The position numbers and the translations under genes were made by a program. From positions 4,774,001 through 4,838,000 of the forward strand of contig NZ_CP109131.1 in NCBI RefSeq assembly GCF_035917995.1: a stretch of 64,000 nt of DNA. Reading direction: 5' to 3'. The DNA is from Streptosporangium sp. NBC_01755 (GTDB lineage: Bacteria > Actinomycetota > Actinomycetes > Streptosporangiales > Streptosporangiaceae). The notes beneath the pieces are model-generated. The model saw only the letters and a list, made by a program, of their open reading frames with translations. It did no database searches and had not been told where the DNA came from. Shown here in pieces: positions 27,004 to 37,724 of this stretch (positions are counted from its first letter, which is position 1; each line of letters begins with the position of its first letter).

Positions 27004-27900
27004 TCAATGGTCACCGCTCCTTCCCGCGGTCGTGCCGAACAGATAACCGGCGATGCCGCACCGGCCGACGTCGAGCAGGTAGACCGACCCCCCGCCGCCG
27101 GCCGGGTCGACGTCGTCCGCGGCGGTGGTCACCGCGAGCAGGTCGAGGTCGCGGCCGGCGAAGGCGCACGAGGTGACGTTCCGGTCGGGCAGGTCGACCC
27201 GCCCGACCGGCGTGCCGTCGGCGCGCAGCCGTACCAGACAGCCGGCACCCCAGACAGCGAGCCACAGGTCGGCCTGCGCGTCCACGGTCAGGCCGTCGGG
27301 GATGCCATTGGAGATCCGAGCGATGACCTCGCGCGCCCCGACCCCGCCGCTGTGGGAGAACGCGGCGCGGGACACGGTTCCTTCGCCGCTGTCGACGAAG
27401 AACATCGTGTCGCCGGACGGGCTCCAGGCGATGCCGTTGCCGTGGCTGATCCCGGTCCAGTGCCGGACTGTCTCGCCGGTCGGGTCGATCGACCACAGTG
27501 CGGCGGCGCCCGGCTGCCCCGGACAGACCGTGCCGGCCCAGAGTCGGCCGTCCGGGCCCGCCTTCGCGTCGTTGAACCGTATCCCGGCGGGCCGGTCGGG
27601 GATCCGCGCCAGTACGGTGGCCGGTCCGCCCGGCCCGTCCGCACGGCGAAGAACCTGCCGGTCGACGGTGAGTACCAGACCGCCGCCGGTCTCGGCGGCG
27701 ACCGCGCTGACCACCCCGGCCGCGACGGGCCGGTGTTCGTGCCCGCCCGGACGCAGCGTGTGCAGCTCGCCGCGTACCGCGTCGACCCAGCGTAGTTCCG
27801 CGGTGTCGGGCATCCACAGCGGACTCTCCGCCAGCGCACACCGGCTGTCGACGACCTGTACGGTGCGCGCGGGGAGGCGGGGCAGGCGGCCGAGGTTCAT
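27004..27900 (-). CDS. SMP-30/gluconolactonase family lactonase
   Basis: This 298-residue six-bladed beta-propeller enzyme is predicted to hydrolyse a sugar lactone using one divalent metal. Visible features are AESPLW (metal Glu), RFNDAKAGPDGRLWAGT (Asn/Asp ligands), GNGIAWSPSGDTMFFVDS (Asn and Asp ligands) and PDGLTVDAQADLWLAVW. ATG 27900 overlaps the stop of the isomerase gene (ATGA). Its partner dehydrogenases in the operon would form the lactone it opens. Confidence 0.88.
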   Translation of the reverse strand: MNLGRLPRLPARTVQVVDSRCALAESPLWMPDTAELRWVDAVRGELHTLRPGGHEHRPVAAGVVSAVAAETGGGLVLTVDRQVLRRADGPGGPATVLARIPDRPAGIRFNDAKAGPDGRLWAGTVCPGQPGAAALWSIDPTGETVRHWTGISHGNGIAWSPSGDTMFFVDSGEGTVSRAAFSHSGGVGAREVIARISNGIPDGLTVDAQADLWLAVWGAGCLVRLRADGTPVGRVDLPDRNVTSCAFAGRDLDLLAVTTAADDVDPAGGGGSVYLLDVGRCGIAGYLFGTTAGRSGDH

Positions 27901-28943
27901 CGGCACTCCGGCGGCAGGCAGGCGATCACCCGGACCGTGCCCCGCAGGCGCAGCGGTCCGGCCGCGGCGGGCACCACCAGCGTCTGTCCGCGCGCGATGG
28001 GGGTTTTTCCGCCGTTCCAGACCAGTGTGCCTGCGCCGTCGGTGACGACGAGGACGGCGAAGCCGGCGACCGGCAGTGCCTGTTCCTCGGTGCACTCCGC
28101 CTGCCATGCGCGGAAGTAGGCGTCCGCGTCGGCGGGGAAGAGGCTGCGCAGCCGGCCGCCGGAGGACGACCGGAGGTCACGGGGCGCCGGTGTCAGCTCG
28201 CCGAGCCGGTCTGCATAGCCATTCAGGTCGAAGCAGGTCAGCGCGAGATCCCAGCCCAGTCCGAGCGTCGCCGCCGCCGGTCCCAGCCCGAACGCGTCGT
28301 GCTCGGCGAGCACCGAGAACGATGTCGGCTCCTGCAGCTCGGTCACCATTACCCCGGCGCCGATCGCGTGCGGCAGCCCGGCGGGTACGTAGAACACCTG
28401 GCCGCCGGTCACCGGGATCTCGTTCATCGCGGCGAGCATGGCGGTGCTGTCCTGGGCGGCGATCCAGCGCCGCAGTTCCTCGGTGCCGACCCGGTCACGC
28501 ATGCCGAGCCAGACCCGGGCGCCGGGCGCGGCGGCCAGCACGATCCAGCCCTCGGTCTTGCCGAACCGGCTGCCCAGGTGGGCACGGGCGAAGTCGCGCG
28601 TCGGGTGGCAGTGCACCGGCAGCCGTTCGCCCGCGTCGAGCAGCTTGACCAGCAGCCCGCTTTCCGTGCCGTAGGCGGCGGCGAGCTCCTGCCCCAGCCA
28701 GGCCTGCGGGTCGGCTGCCACCAGGTCGCGCAGCGAGCCGCGGTCGGTGCGCGAGACCCCTGTGTCCGACGGGTACCCGGGCGGCAGGATGGCGGCGGGC
28801 AGGGCGGTCAGCGACCCGACCCAGTCCTCCGGGCCGGTCGGGCCGGCACCGCCGCCCCGGAACTCGGTGATCCGCTCGCCGCCTGAGTAGTAGACCGGTA
28901 TCCGGTTGTCCGCCAGTCGCAGCGGGGCTGGTGTGGCGTTCAT
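27897..28943 (-). CDS. Class I mannose-6-phosphate isomerase-like protein
   Basis: This 348-residue double cupin protein has the zinc-binding pattern of phosphomannose isomerases: VHCHPTRDFA, then KTEGW, and VPAGLPHAIG with the ligand histidine. These enzymes interconvert mannose-6-P and fructose-6-P, but relatives in catabolic operons act on other aldoses. It overlaps both neighbours by 4 bp (ATGA), showing tight coupling. The substrate is uncertain. Confidence 0.85.
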   Translation of the reverse strand: MNATPAPLRLADNRIPVYYSGGERITEFRGGGAGPTGPEDWVGSLTALPAAILPPGYPSDTGVSRTDRGSLRDLVAADPQAWLGQELAAAYGTESGLLVKLLDAGERLPVHCHPTRDFARAHLGSRFGKTEGWIVLAAAPGARVWLGMRDRVGTEELRRWIAAQDSTAMLAAMNEIPVTGGQVFYVPAGLPHAIGAGVMVTELQEPTSFSVLAEHDAFGLGPAAATLGLGWDLALTCFDLNGYADRLGELTPAPRDLRSSSGGRLRSLFPADADAYFRAWQAECTEEQALPVAGFAVLVVTDGAGTLVWNGGKTPIARGQTLVVPAAAGPLRLRGTVRVIACLPPECR

Positions 28944-30445
28944 CGGCTGCCTCCCGCCGGGGGCGGATCGTCGAGGGGATAAAGCGGTCGCGGCGCGTGC
29001 CGGAACTCGAGGTAGTCGAGCCGGGGCGTGCTGGCGCCGGGCAGGTCGAGCAGGATCGCGCCGGCGTGGATGCCGCGGAACCCGGCCCGATACATGGTGG
29101 CCGAGCGGACCACGACGGTGTCCGCGTCGGCGGGTTCGAGCCCGGCATGCCGGTATCCGGCGGGATCGAAGGTCGGTGCCGGTCGCTCGGTCACCAGCAC
29201 CACCAAGCCCTCGCCGGTGTCCACGGTCGCCCAGCGGCCCATGGAGACAGGCTGGCCGGTCATCGAGTCACCGGTCAGGATGACCGGTTCCGCGCCCAGC
29301 CGCCGTACGGTTCCGGTCAGCGGCGCCGGCGCGGACCACCGCGGGTCCAGGGTCGCGCCGACCACGGTGTCGACCGTGGCCCAGGGGCCTGCGGCGAAAC
29401 ACGCGGCCACCGCCGGCGCGTCCACCACCGTCGCGTACGCCCGCAGGCCCCGGCCGTGCTCCCGCAGTGCGGCGATCACGGCGGCGCTGTCGGCGGTGGC
29501 CCCCGCCGTGGGCGAGTCGGCGGACTGGACCAGCAGCACCGGCCCGAGTCCGGTACCCGGGCGGATCCGGCGGATGGCCTCGGTGACCGGTACCGGCTCG
29601 ACCGCGAACCCGGCCCTGCCGTCCCACGCCTCGCCGGCGATCCGCTCGGCGACCGCTTCGGCCGCGGAATCGGCGCCCGGCGCTCCGTTGTGTGTGACCG
29701 TTACGCCGAACCCCAGCTCCGGCACGTCCAGCCAGGGCTGCACCGGGAACAGCGACACATCGAGGATCGGCCCGCCGGTCGCCGCGTCGGCGAGCGCGCG
29801 CAGCCGTGCCATCGGCGGGTCGGCCAGGGCCTGCGACTCGGCCGGCACCAGCATGGGCCGCTTGGCCACCACCGTACCCGGCCGCGGCCCGTCGGCCGCC
29901 GCGCGCAGCGCGAGGTCGGCGGCGCGCCGCCCGGTGTCGCCCTGGTCCACGTGCGGGTAGGTGTGGAAGCCGATCAGCGCGGTGGCGGTGCGCACGATCC
30001 GCCGCGTCACGTTGGCGTGCAGGTCGTGTGTCACGATCAGTGGCACGCCGGGAGCGAGCACCGCGCGCGCGGCTTCGACCAGCACGGCGTCGGCGTCGGC
30101 CGCGCCGTCGGCGACCAGCGCGCCGTGCAGGCAGAGCACCAGCGCGTCGACCGGTCCGGCGGCGACCAGGCCGTCGGACAGCAGGCCCCGCAGGGTGGCG
30201 AAGGCGCGGCTGTCGAGGACGCCGCCGGACATCGCCCAGGCACGCATGATCGGCACTGGCCGTGCTCCTGCCTCCTCGATCCGCTCGACCGCACCGGCGA
30301 ACTCCGTGTTGGTGCCGGCGGACCGGGCCTTGGCCTCGGCACCGAGCCAGAGCCCCTGCGCCCGGAAGTCGTCCATGGCGGACGGTTGCGGGGAGAAGGT
30401 GTTGGTCTCCTGGATGAGACTCGCGACGGCGATCCGGGCCGGCAT
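28940..30445 (-). CDS. M81 family metallopeptidase (MlrC-like), copy 1
   Basis: This 501-residue protein belongs to the MlrC family, named for microcystin breakdown, though most members are in sugar or amide operons with unknown substrates. Seen motifs are IAVASLIQETNTFSP at the N-terminus, LCLHGALVADG, VTHDLHANVT (metal ligands) and IGFHTYPHVDQGDTGRRAADL. The C-terminal MlrC domain ends with RHAPRPLYPLDDPP. Start and stop overlap both neighbours. A second, divergent copy lies at 37.7-39.2 kb. Confidence 0.88.
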   Translation of the reverse strand: MPARIAVASLIQETNTFSPQPSAMDDFRAQGLWLGAEAKARSAGTNTEFAGAVERIEEAGARPVPIMRAWAMSGGVLDSRAFATLRGLLSDGLVAAGPVDALVLCLHGALVADGAADADAVLVEAARAVLAPGVPLIVTHDLHANVTRRIVRTATALIGFHTYPHVDQGDTGRRAADLALRAAADGPRPGTVVAKRPMLVPAESQALADPPMARLRALADAATGGPILDVSLFPVQPWLDVPELGFGVTVTHNGAPGADSAAEAVAERIAGEAWDGRAGFAVEPVPVTEAIRRIRPGTGLGPVLLVQSADSPTAGATADSAAVIAALREHGRGLRAYATVVDAPAVAACFAAGPWATVDTVVGATLDPRWSAPAPLTGTVRRLGAEPVILTGDSMTGQPVSMGRWATVDTGEGLVVLVTERPAPTFDPAGYRHAGLEPADADTVVVRSATMYRAGFRGIHAGAILLDLPGASTPRLDYLEFRHAPRPLYPLDDPPPAGGSR

Positions 30446-31215
30446 CAGTGCATCACCCAGCCACCGTCGACGACCAGCAGTTGCCCGGTCACGAACGACG
30501 CGTCGTCGCTCAGCAGGAAGCTCGCCGCCGCCGCCACGTCCGCGGGTTCGCCGCGCCGGCTCAGCGACTGTACCGCCGACATGGCCGCGGCGAGCTCGGT
30601 CTCATCGCCGTACACCGACTCCGCCGGGGTACGGATCGCACCAGGCGCGATGGCGTTGAACCGCACGCCGTCCGGACCGGCCTCCCGGGCCAGCGCCCGG
30701 GTCAGCCCGACCAGAGCGGCCTTCGAGGTCACGTAGTGCAGGTTCCCGGTCCGGCCGAGCAACGGCGTGACCGACGACATCACCACCACCGCACCGTGGC
30801 CGCCGGCGACCAGGTCGGGATAGGCCGCCTGGACGCAGAGGAAGGCGCCGGTGACATTGACCGCGAGCACCCGCGACCAGTCCTCGGCGGTGAGCCGTCG
30901 CCAGTCGCCCTGCGCGGCCACCGACGTCGCCGCGTTGCACACCAGCGCCGATACCGGCCCGAACCGGTCGCGTGCCGTGCTCATCAGTTCCGCGACCTGG
31001 TCCGGGTCGGACACGTCGGCGGGAATCGCGGTGGCCCGATCGGTACCGATCTGCCGGACCAGCGCCTCGGCGGTGGCCTCCTCGCCGGCTGCCGGGTGGT
31101 AGTTCACCGCGACCGCCGCGCCGTCGGCCGCCAGCCGCTGCGCGATCCGCTGCCCAATGCCGCCCGCCGCCCCGGTCACCACGGCCACCCGGCCGGCCAA
31201 TGGCCGTGCCGACAT
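30445..31215 (-). CDS. Short-chain dehydrogenase/reductase
   Basis: This 256-residue SDR has the cofactor motif TGAAGGIG at about 15-22, CNAA, the catalytic serine in VMSSVTPLLG and YVTSK. It ends with the typical LLVVDGGWVMH. It should use NAD(P)H on a sugar or polyol hydroxyl or ketone. The ATG start lies within the end of the dehydratase gene (1-base TGATG-type overlap), and the stop overlaps the M81 start. Confidence 0.9.
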   Translation of the reverse strand: MSARPLAGRVAVVTGAAGGIGQRIAQRLAADGAAVAVNYHPAAGEEATAEALVRQIGTDRATAIPADVSDPDQVAELMSTARDRFGPVSALVCNAATSVAAQGDWRRLTAEDWSRVLAVNVTGAFLCVQAAYPDLVAGGHGAVVVMSSVTPLLGRTGNLHYVTSKAALVGLTRALAREAGPDGVRFNAIAPGAIRTPAESVYGDETELAAAMSAVQSLSRRGEPADVAAAASFLLSDDASFVTGQLLVVDGGWVMH

Positions 31216-32423
31216 CAGAACCTCGGGAACTTCGCGCGGAACCCGGGCTGCGCGGCGTCGGCGAACTCGCTGCCCTCACCGTTCCTGCGGTGGTAGTCCG
31301 CGTAGAACCGCAGCTTGTCCTGGTCGATCTCGACGCCGAGCCCGGGTCCGGTCGGCACCTGGATCCGCCCGTTCCGGAAGGTGAACGGCGCGGTGATGAT
31401 GTCGTCGGCCTGCTCCGGCAGGTGGGAGTCGACGGCGTGACTGACCATCGTCTCCGCGGCCGCCACATGCAGCACCGCCGCGGTGGAGATGCCCAGCTCG
31501 CGGTCGCTGTGCATGCTCAGCCCGAGGTTGAACGTCTCGCACACCTTCGCCAGTTGCAGCACCGAGCTGGGGCCGCCCCAGAAGTGGACGTCGCCGAGGA
31601 TCACGTCGACCGCGCGCAGCCGTACCGACAGCGGGATCTGCTCGAACGTGACGCAGCACATGTTGGTGGCCAACGGCACCGGGGTGCGCTCCCGGACCAG
31701 CGACATTCCCTCGATCCCCCAGGTCGGATCCTCGCAGAACTCCAGGCCGTAGTCGGCCAGTTCGTTGAGCACCCGGATGCTGGTCTCCACCGACCACACC
31801 GCGTTGGGATCGATCCGCAGGTACCGCAGCCGCGAACCGAGCCGCTCCCGCATCATCCGGACCGACGCGATCTCCTGCTCCGGCGGCAGGACCCCGTTCT
31901 TGAACTTGATGTCGGAGAAACCGTATGTGTCGAACAGCTCTTCGGCATGGTCGGCGGCGTCCTCGGGACGGTCGCCGTTACCGATCTCGCCCGCGGAGGC
32001 GTAGCGGTAGAAGACATATGCGGCGAACTCCACCTGTTCGGTTTCGATGCCGCCCCACAGATCCCCGCAGCGCTTGCCCAGCGCCTTGCCGACCAGGTCC
32101 CAGCAGGCCATCTCCACGGCGGCACCGGCCAGCTTCGCGGCGCCGACCAGCGCCAACTGCTCGCTGGTCATCCGGAAGACGCTGAAGCGGCGGGTGATCC
32201 GCCACACCTCCATCGGATCGACTCCGATGTAGAGGTCGCGGTGCAGCATGAGGGCGCGCACGATCTCATCGCCACCCCGGGTCTCGCCGACGCCGATCAG
32301 TCCCTCGTCGGTGATCAGTTCGACGATGGTACGGGTGGTGGACACCTCTACACCAAAGGACCAGCGCAGCGGCCGGCGCAGCGGCACCGTCACCGGGGTC
32401 GCACGAATGTCAACGATCTTCAA
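31215..32423 (-). CDS. Enolase-superfamily dehydratase (glucarate dehydratase-like)
   Basis: This 402-residue mandelate racemase/glucarate dehydratase-type enzyme removes a proton next to a carboxylate and water from an acid sugar. The N-terminal capping domain covers about 1-130. In the barrel are SDIKFKNG (lysine base), LRIDPNAVW (metal Asp), EFCEDPTWG (metal Glu), ATNMC (metal Asn) and SMHSDRELG (histidine base). The KxK plus MHS arrangement matches the glucarate dehydratase subgroup. It overlaps the aminotransferase gene by 4 bp. Confidence 0.87.
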   Translation of the reverse strand: MKIVDIRATPVTVPLRRPLRWSFGVEVSTTRTIVELITDEGLIGVGETRGGDEIVRALMLHRDLYIGVDPMEVWRITRRFSVFRMTSEQLALVGAAKLAGAAVEMACWDLVGKALGKRCGDLWGGIETEQVEFAAYVFYRYASAGEIGNGDRPEDAADHAEELFDTYGFSDIKFKNGVLPPEQEIASVRMMRERLGSRLRYLRIDPNAVWSVETSIRVLNELADYGLEFCEDPTWGIEGMSLVRERTPVPLATNMCCVTFEQIPLSVRLRAVDVILGDVHFWGGPSSVLQLAKVCETFNLGLSMHSDRELGISTAAVLHVAAAETMVSHAVDSHLPEQADDIITAPFTFRNGRIQVPTGPGLGVEIDQDKLRFYADYHRRNGEGSEFADAAQPGFRAKFPRF

Positions 32424-33718
32424 GAGACGTTCCCTTCTGGTCGGGCGCCGGCGAGTACCGCGCGAACCGCGGCAAGGGTGGCGTCGACATGGCTGTCCTC
32501 GTGCGCGGCGGACACGAACCAGGTGCCTCGGGGCAGCACCCGCACCCCGTGGCGCAGCAGCGCCGCCGCGAAGTCGGCGTACCGCGCGGTGTCGGCCTGC
32601 TGCGCCTCGCGGTAGTCGCGCGGGTGCACCGTGCCGAACCGCACGTGGAACACGGCCGGATAGCCGACGATCCGGGCGTCCACCCCCGCTGCCGCGAACT
32701 CCTCGCGCAGCCCCGCCATCAACCGGGTGCCGACCTGGTCGATCCGCCGGTAGGGGGCGCCGTCCCGGATCTGGGTCAGGGTGGCGAGCGTGGCGGCCAT
32801 CGCGATGGACTGGGTGTTGTAGGTGCCGCCGTGCAGCACCTGCCGGTCGGCGACCAGGTTCATGTACCGCCGCCGGCCCACCAGCGCGGCCACCGGGAAC
32901 CCGCTGGCCAGCGCCTTACCGAGGACGGTCAGGTCGGGCAGCACGCCGAACCGCTGCTGCGCGCCGCCCGGGGCGACCCGGAAACCGGTGATCACCTCGT
33001 CGAAGACGAGCACGGTCCCGGCGGCGTCACAGGCCTCGCGGACCGCTTCGAGATATCCCGGCGCCGGAACGATACCGGCGCTGTTGAACATGACCGGCTC
33101 CATGATGACGGCGGCCACGTCGCCTGAGCCGAGCCGGTCGCGTAGGGCCTCGGTGTCGTTCCAGGGCAGTACGGATATGTTCCGGTCGGGTATCTGGCCC
33201 GCAGAGCCGGGGAGCGGCACCGGTGCCTCGCGCGGGCCGGCCTCGGAGAGGTCCGGCGCCACGCTCCACAGGACGTTGTCGAACCAGCCGTGATAGTGGC
33301 CCTCGAACTTGACCACCGTCGACCGCCCGGTGGCCGCCCGCGCCACCCGCAGCGCGACCTGTACCGCCTCGCTGCCGGAGACGGAGAAGCGAACCAGCTC
33401 CGCGGAGGGCACCAGTTCGACCAGCAACCGCGCGGCGGCGTACTCCAGTTCGGTCTGCCCGGCGACGAGGATGCTGCGGTCGAGCTGCGCCCGCGCGGCC
33501 TCGACGACGGCCGGTGGCCGGTGGCCGAGCAGCATCGGTCCCATGCCGAGGAAGTAGTCGATCAACTGGTTGCCGTCGACATCGGTCAGGATCGGGCCGT
33601 CCGCCGACGCGAAGACCAGCGGATGGGGGCGTATTCCGAGCCGGAAGGCGCTGTTCACCCCACCCGCGACCACCGCCGAGGCGTGTTCGATCTGTGCGCG
33701 TGACACGTCGAATTCCAT
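32420..33718 (-). CDS. Class III aminotransferase (glutamate-1-semialdehyde aminomutase-like)
   Basis: This 432-residue PLP enzyme has the family motifs GHYHGWFD, LVFDEVITGFR (PLP-contacting Asp) and TVLGKALASGFPVAAL with the Schiff-base lysine near residue 265. It resembles GSA aminomutases, but its position in a catabolic operon argues against haem synthesis. It more likely transaminates an amino sugar or beta-amino acid intermediate. It is preceded by an SDR gene (13-bp gap) and overlaps the dehydratase gene. Confidence 0.87.
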   Translation of the reverse strand: MEFDVSRAQIEHASAVVAGGVNSAFRLGIRPHPLVFASADGPILTDVDGNQLIDYFLGMGPMLLGHRPPAVVEAARAQLDRSILVAGQTELEYAAARLLVELVPSAELVRFSVSGSEAVQVALRVARAATGRSTVVKFEGHYHGWFDNVLWSVAPDLSEAGPREAPVPLPGSAGQIPDRNISVLPWNDTEALRDRLGSGDVAAVIMEPVMFNSAGIVPAPGYLEAVREACDAAGTVLVFDEVITGFRVAPGGAQQRFGVLPDLTVLGKALASGFPVAALVGRRRYMNLVADRQVLHGGTYNTQSIAMAATLATLTQIRDGAPYRRIDQVGTRLMAGLREEFAAAGVDARIVGYPAVFHVRFGTVHPRDYREAQQADTARYADFAAALLRHGVRVLPRGTWFVSAAHEDSHVDATLAAVRAVLAGARPEGNVS

Positions 33719-33731
33719 CAGTCGCTCTCCT

Positions 33732-34499
33732 TCACCAGATCGTCCATCCGCCGTCGACCACCAGGCTCTGCCCGGTGACGAACGAGGAGGAGGGCGCCGC
33801 GAGGAACAGGACGGCCGAACGCAGTTCCCGGTCGGTCCCCAGCCGGCGCATCGGGGTGCCGTCGGACAACGCCGCGATCACCTCGGGTCGTAACGCGTCG
33901 TCGTTGGCCGGGCTGGGGAACATGCCGGGGCACAGCGCGTTGACCGTCACCCCGGTCGGCCCGACCTGGGCGGCGAGGAACCTGGTCATCCCGATGACGG
34001 CGTGCTTGCTGGCGAAGTAGGACGCGATGTCCAGGCCGAGGCCCGGATAGCGGCCGGCATCGCCGGCGACCAGCCCGTACACCGAGGCGACGTTGATCAC
34101 CCGGCCCCAGCCGCGCTCGATCATGCCGGGTACGAAACGCTGACAGAGCCAGAACGGCGCCTCCACATTGAGTGTCATGATCCGTCGCCACTCCGCGGAG
34201 TCGACCTCCTGCCAGGGGGTCCGGTGTGCCAGTCCGGCGTTGTTGACCAGCACGTCGATCTCGCCGGCCGCGGCGACCAGCGCGTCCACGTCGGCGGGGA
34301 CCGTCACGTCGGCCCGGACCGGCCGGACGTCACCGCGCTCGGCCAGCTCGGCGGCGGTCCGCTCCAGCGGTTCCAGGCGGCGCCCGCAGATGACCACGTC
34401 GGCACCCGCGTCCACGAACGCCTCGGTCATCTGCCGGCCGAGCCCGTCCCCGCCACCGGTGACCAGTACCCGGCGGCCGGTCAGGTCGAAGTCGTCCAT
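33732..34499 (-). CDS. Short-chain dehydrogenase/reductase (gluconate 5-dehydrogenase-like)
   Basis: This 255-residue SDR has TGGGDGLG at about 14-21, NNAG, the catalytic serine in NVASVYG, the YFASK catalytic pair, and the C-terminal SLVVDGGWTIW. A six-to-eight residue insertion between Ser and Tyr (GRYPGLGLDI) is seen, as in some gluconate/2-deoxygluconate dehydrogenases. It starts 1 bp after the transporter stop, so the two are strictly co-transcribed. Confidence 0.9.
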   Translation of the reverse strand: MDDFDLTGRRVLVTGGGDGLGRQMTEAFVDAGADVVICGRRLEPLERTAAELAERGDVRPVRADVTVPADVDALVAAAGEIDVLVNNAGLAHRTPWQEVDSAEWRRIMTLNVEAPFWLCQRFVPGMIERGWGRVINVASVYGLVAGDAGRYPGLGLDIASYFASKHAVIGMTRFLAAQVGPTGVTVNALCPGMFPSPANDDALRPEVIAALSDGTPMRRLGTDRELRSAVLFLAAPSSSFVTGQSLVVDGGWTIW

Positions 34500-34500
34500 G

Positions 34501-36360
<1,860 letters not shown>

Positions 36361-36381
36361 AGCAACCCCTCAGGCGGCGGT

Positions 36382-37590
36382 TCAGGCGGCGTAGTTGATG
36401 AACTGGTCACGTTCCTGGTAGCGGATGGAGCCCAGCAGGGTGAAGTAGGTGCCGGCGTTCTGCCAGGTCTCGGCCACCGCTTTCATGTCGGCCCGGTACT
36501 TGTCGATGGTCTCGGCCGAGTTGAGCTCGATGGCGTTGAACTGCATGACCTGGGGGATCGGCTTACCCTCCAGCCAGTCCGCCGCGAACTGTCCCCAGGC
36601 GTAGCCCATCAGCGGGTAAGCGAAGGCGAAGCTGGCCTTGTACGCTCCGCTCTTGCGGACCTCGGCCAGTGCCTGCTCGTCGCCGTCGATCCCGGACAGG
36701 TACATCTCCGGCCGGTCCTTGCCCGCGGCCTGCAGCGCCGACAGCGCGCCCAGGCAGAACGTGTCGCCGCCCAGGATGACGTTGACGTCGGGGTGGGCCT
36801 GCAGGATGGTGTTCATCGCCTTGAAGCCACCATCCTGCGTGAGAGCCGGCGGCTGGACGTCGGCGATGATCTTCACGCCCGGTCCGGCGGTCTTCAGACC
36901 GTCCAGCACGCCCTGGTGCCGGGCCTTGAGCACTTCGATGGTGTCGATGTTGAAGTAGACGGCATTGGCCTTGCCGCCCAGCTTCTCGGTGATGTATTTG
37001 GCGGCTGCCAGCCCCTGGGTGTTTCCGACCTTGTACTGGTCGGCGACGGCCTGTGAGGTGCTCGGCGGAGTCACCAGCGACATCACGGCGGCGCCCGCCT
37101 CGATCGCGCGCCTCATCAGCGGAGCCTGGGCGTTGGCGTCCAGTGGCTGGATGCACAGCGCGCCGATGCCGCGCTGCAGGAAGGTCTCGATCTGCTCGAC
37201 GTTCTTGGCCGAGTCGTCGTTGGCGATCGCCGTCACGAACTCCAGCCCGCGCGCCGTGGCGGCCAGCTCGATGGATCGGGTGATCTGCAGGAAGAACTCG
37301 GCATCGGAGGTGTTGGCCCAAGCGATCCGCTTCGGGATCGAGGGTTTCTCTCCCGCCGGAGCGCCGAACTGGAAGGGCGCCAGCTTCTTCTTCTCGGTGA
37401 TGCCGTTGCCGATCGCCTTCTGGGTGGCACCCGACCCAGCGCTCTGCTTCGAGCCGGAGCCCGACCCGCTGTCGACCGAACACGCGCTGAGCAGCGGCGC
37501 ACCGACAGTGAGCCCGGCTCCGGTAATGACGCTGAGGCGCAGTAGATCGCGCCGGTTGAACTGCCCTGGGCCCTTCGATGCGTCAGGCAT
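36382..37590 (-). CDS. Sugar-binding lipoprotein of an ABC transporter
   Basis: This 402-residue periplasmic-binding-protein-type solute receptor has a twin-arginine-like signal NRRDLLRLSVITGAG. It ends in a lipobox (LLSAC), so it is a lipid-anchored surface protein. The mature part has the Peripla_BP_4 fold, with motifs such as FVTAIANDDS, GIGALCIQPLDANA and GDTFCLGALSAL. ATG 37590 sits 5 nt after GAGGTGG; a GTG two codons upstream is possible. It heads the leftward operon, with the strong promoter and two IclR-like operators upstream. It is expected to define substrate range for the fused transporter. Confidence 0.93.
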   Translation of the reverse strand: MPDASKGPGQFNRRDLLRLSVITGAGLTVGAPLLSACSVDSGSGSGSKQSAGSGATQKAIGNGITEKKKLAPFQFGAPAGEKPSIPKRIAWANTSDAEFFLQITRSIELAATARGLEFVTAIANDDSAKNVEQIETFLQRGIGALCIQPLDANAQAPLMRRAIEAGAAVMSLVTPPSTSQAVADQYKVGNTQGLAAAKYITEKLGGKANAVYFNIDTIEVLKARHQGVLDGLKTAGPGVKIIADVQPPALTQDGGFKAMNTILQAHPDVNVILGGDTFCLGALSALQAAGKDRPEMYLSGIDGDEQALAEVRKSGAYKASFAFAYPLMGYAWGQFAADWLEGKPIPQVMQFNAIELNSAETIDKYRADMKAVAETWQNAGTYFTLLGSIRYQERDQFINYAA

Positions 37591-37607
37591 TGCCACCTCT
37601 TAGGGTT

Positions 37608-37644
37608 AGTCCGCTATGCGGACTGTCTTTCTGCTATGCGGACC
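37608..37644 (-). promoter_or_regulatory. Two IclR-type operators at the binding-protein promoter
   Basis: 37608-37624 is a perfect 17-bp palindrome, AGTCCGC-TAT-GCGGACT. A second copy with one mismatch in its core spans 37630-37642 (TCTGC-TAT-GCGGA). Their centres are 20 bp apart, two helical turns. They lie at and just downstream of the predicted transcription start, consistent with repression. Confidence 0.7.
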
Positions 37645-37673
37645 AAGCTAGGAATGTCGCAACTCTGTGTCAA
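37645..37673 (-). promoter_or_regulatory. Strong promoter of the catabolic operon
   Basis: On the minus strand TTGACA (37668-37673), a 17-bp spacer and TAGCTT (37645-37650) match the housekeeping consensus. Transcription should start near 37638, about 48 nt before ATG 37590. Confidence 0.75.
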
Positions 37674-37724
37674 TCACTCAACGGATCGTGATCTCCGACT
37701 GGTATCGAGTTGTGACCGGGCAGG

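Noticed and set aside
28931..30736. Rightward frame of about 601 codons opposite the first M81 gene
   Set aside because: It is antisense to a recognisable metallopeptidase and an SDR, with no motifs of its own.
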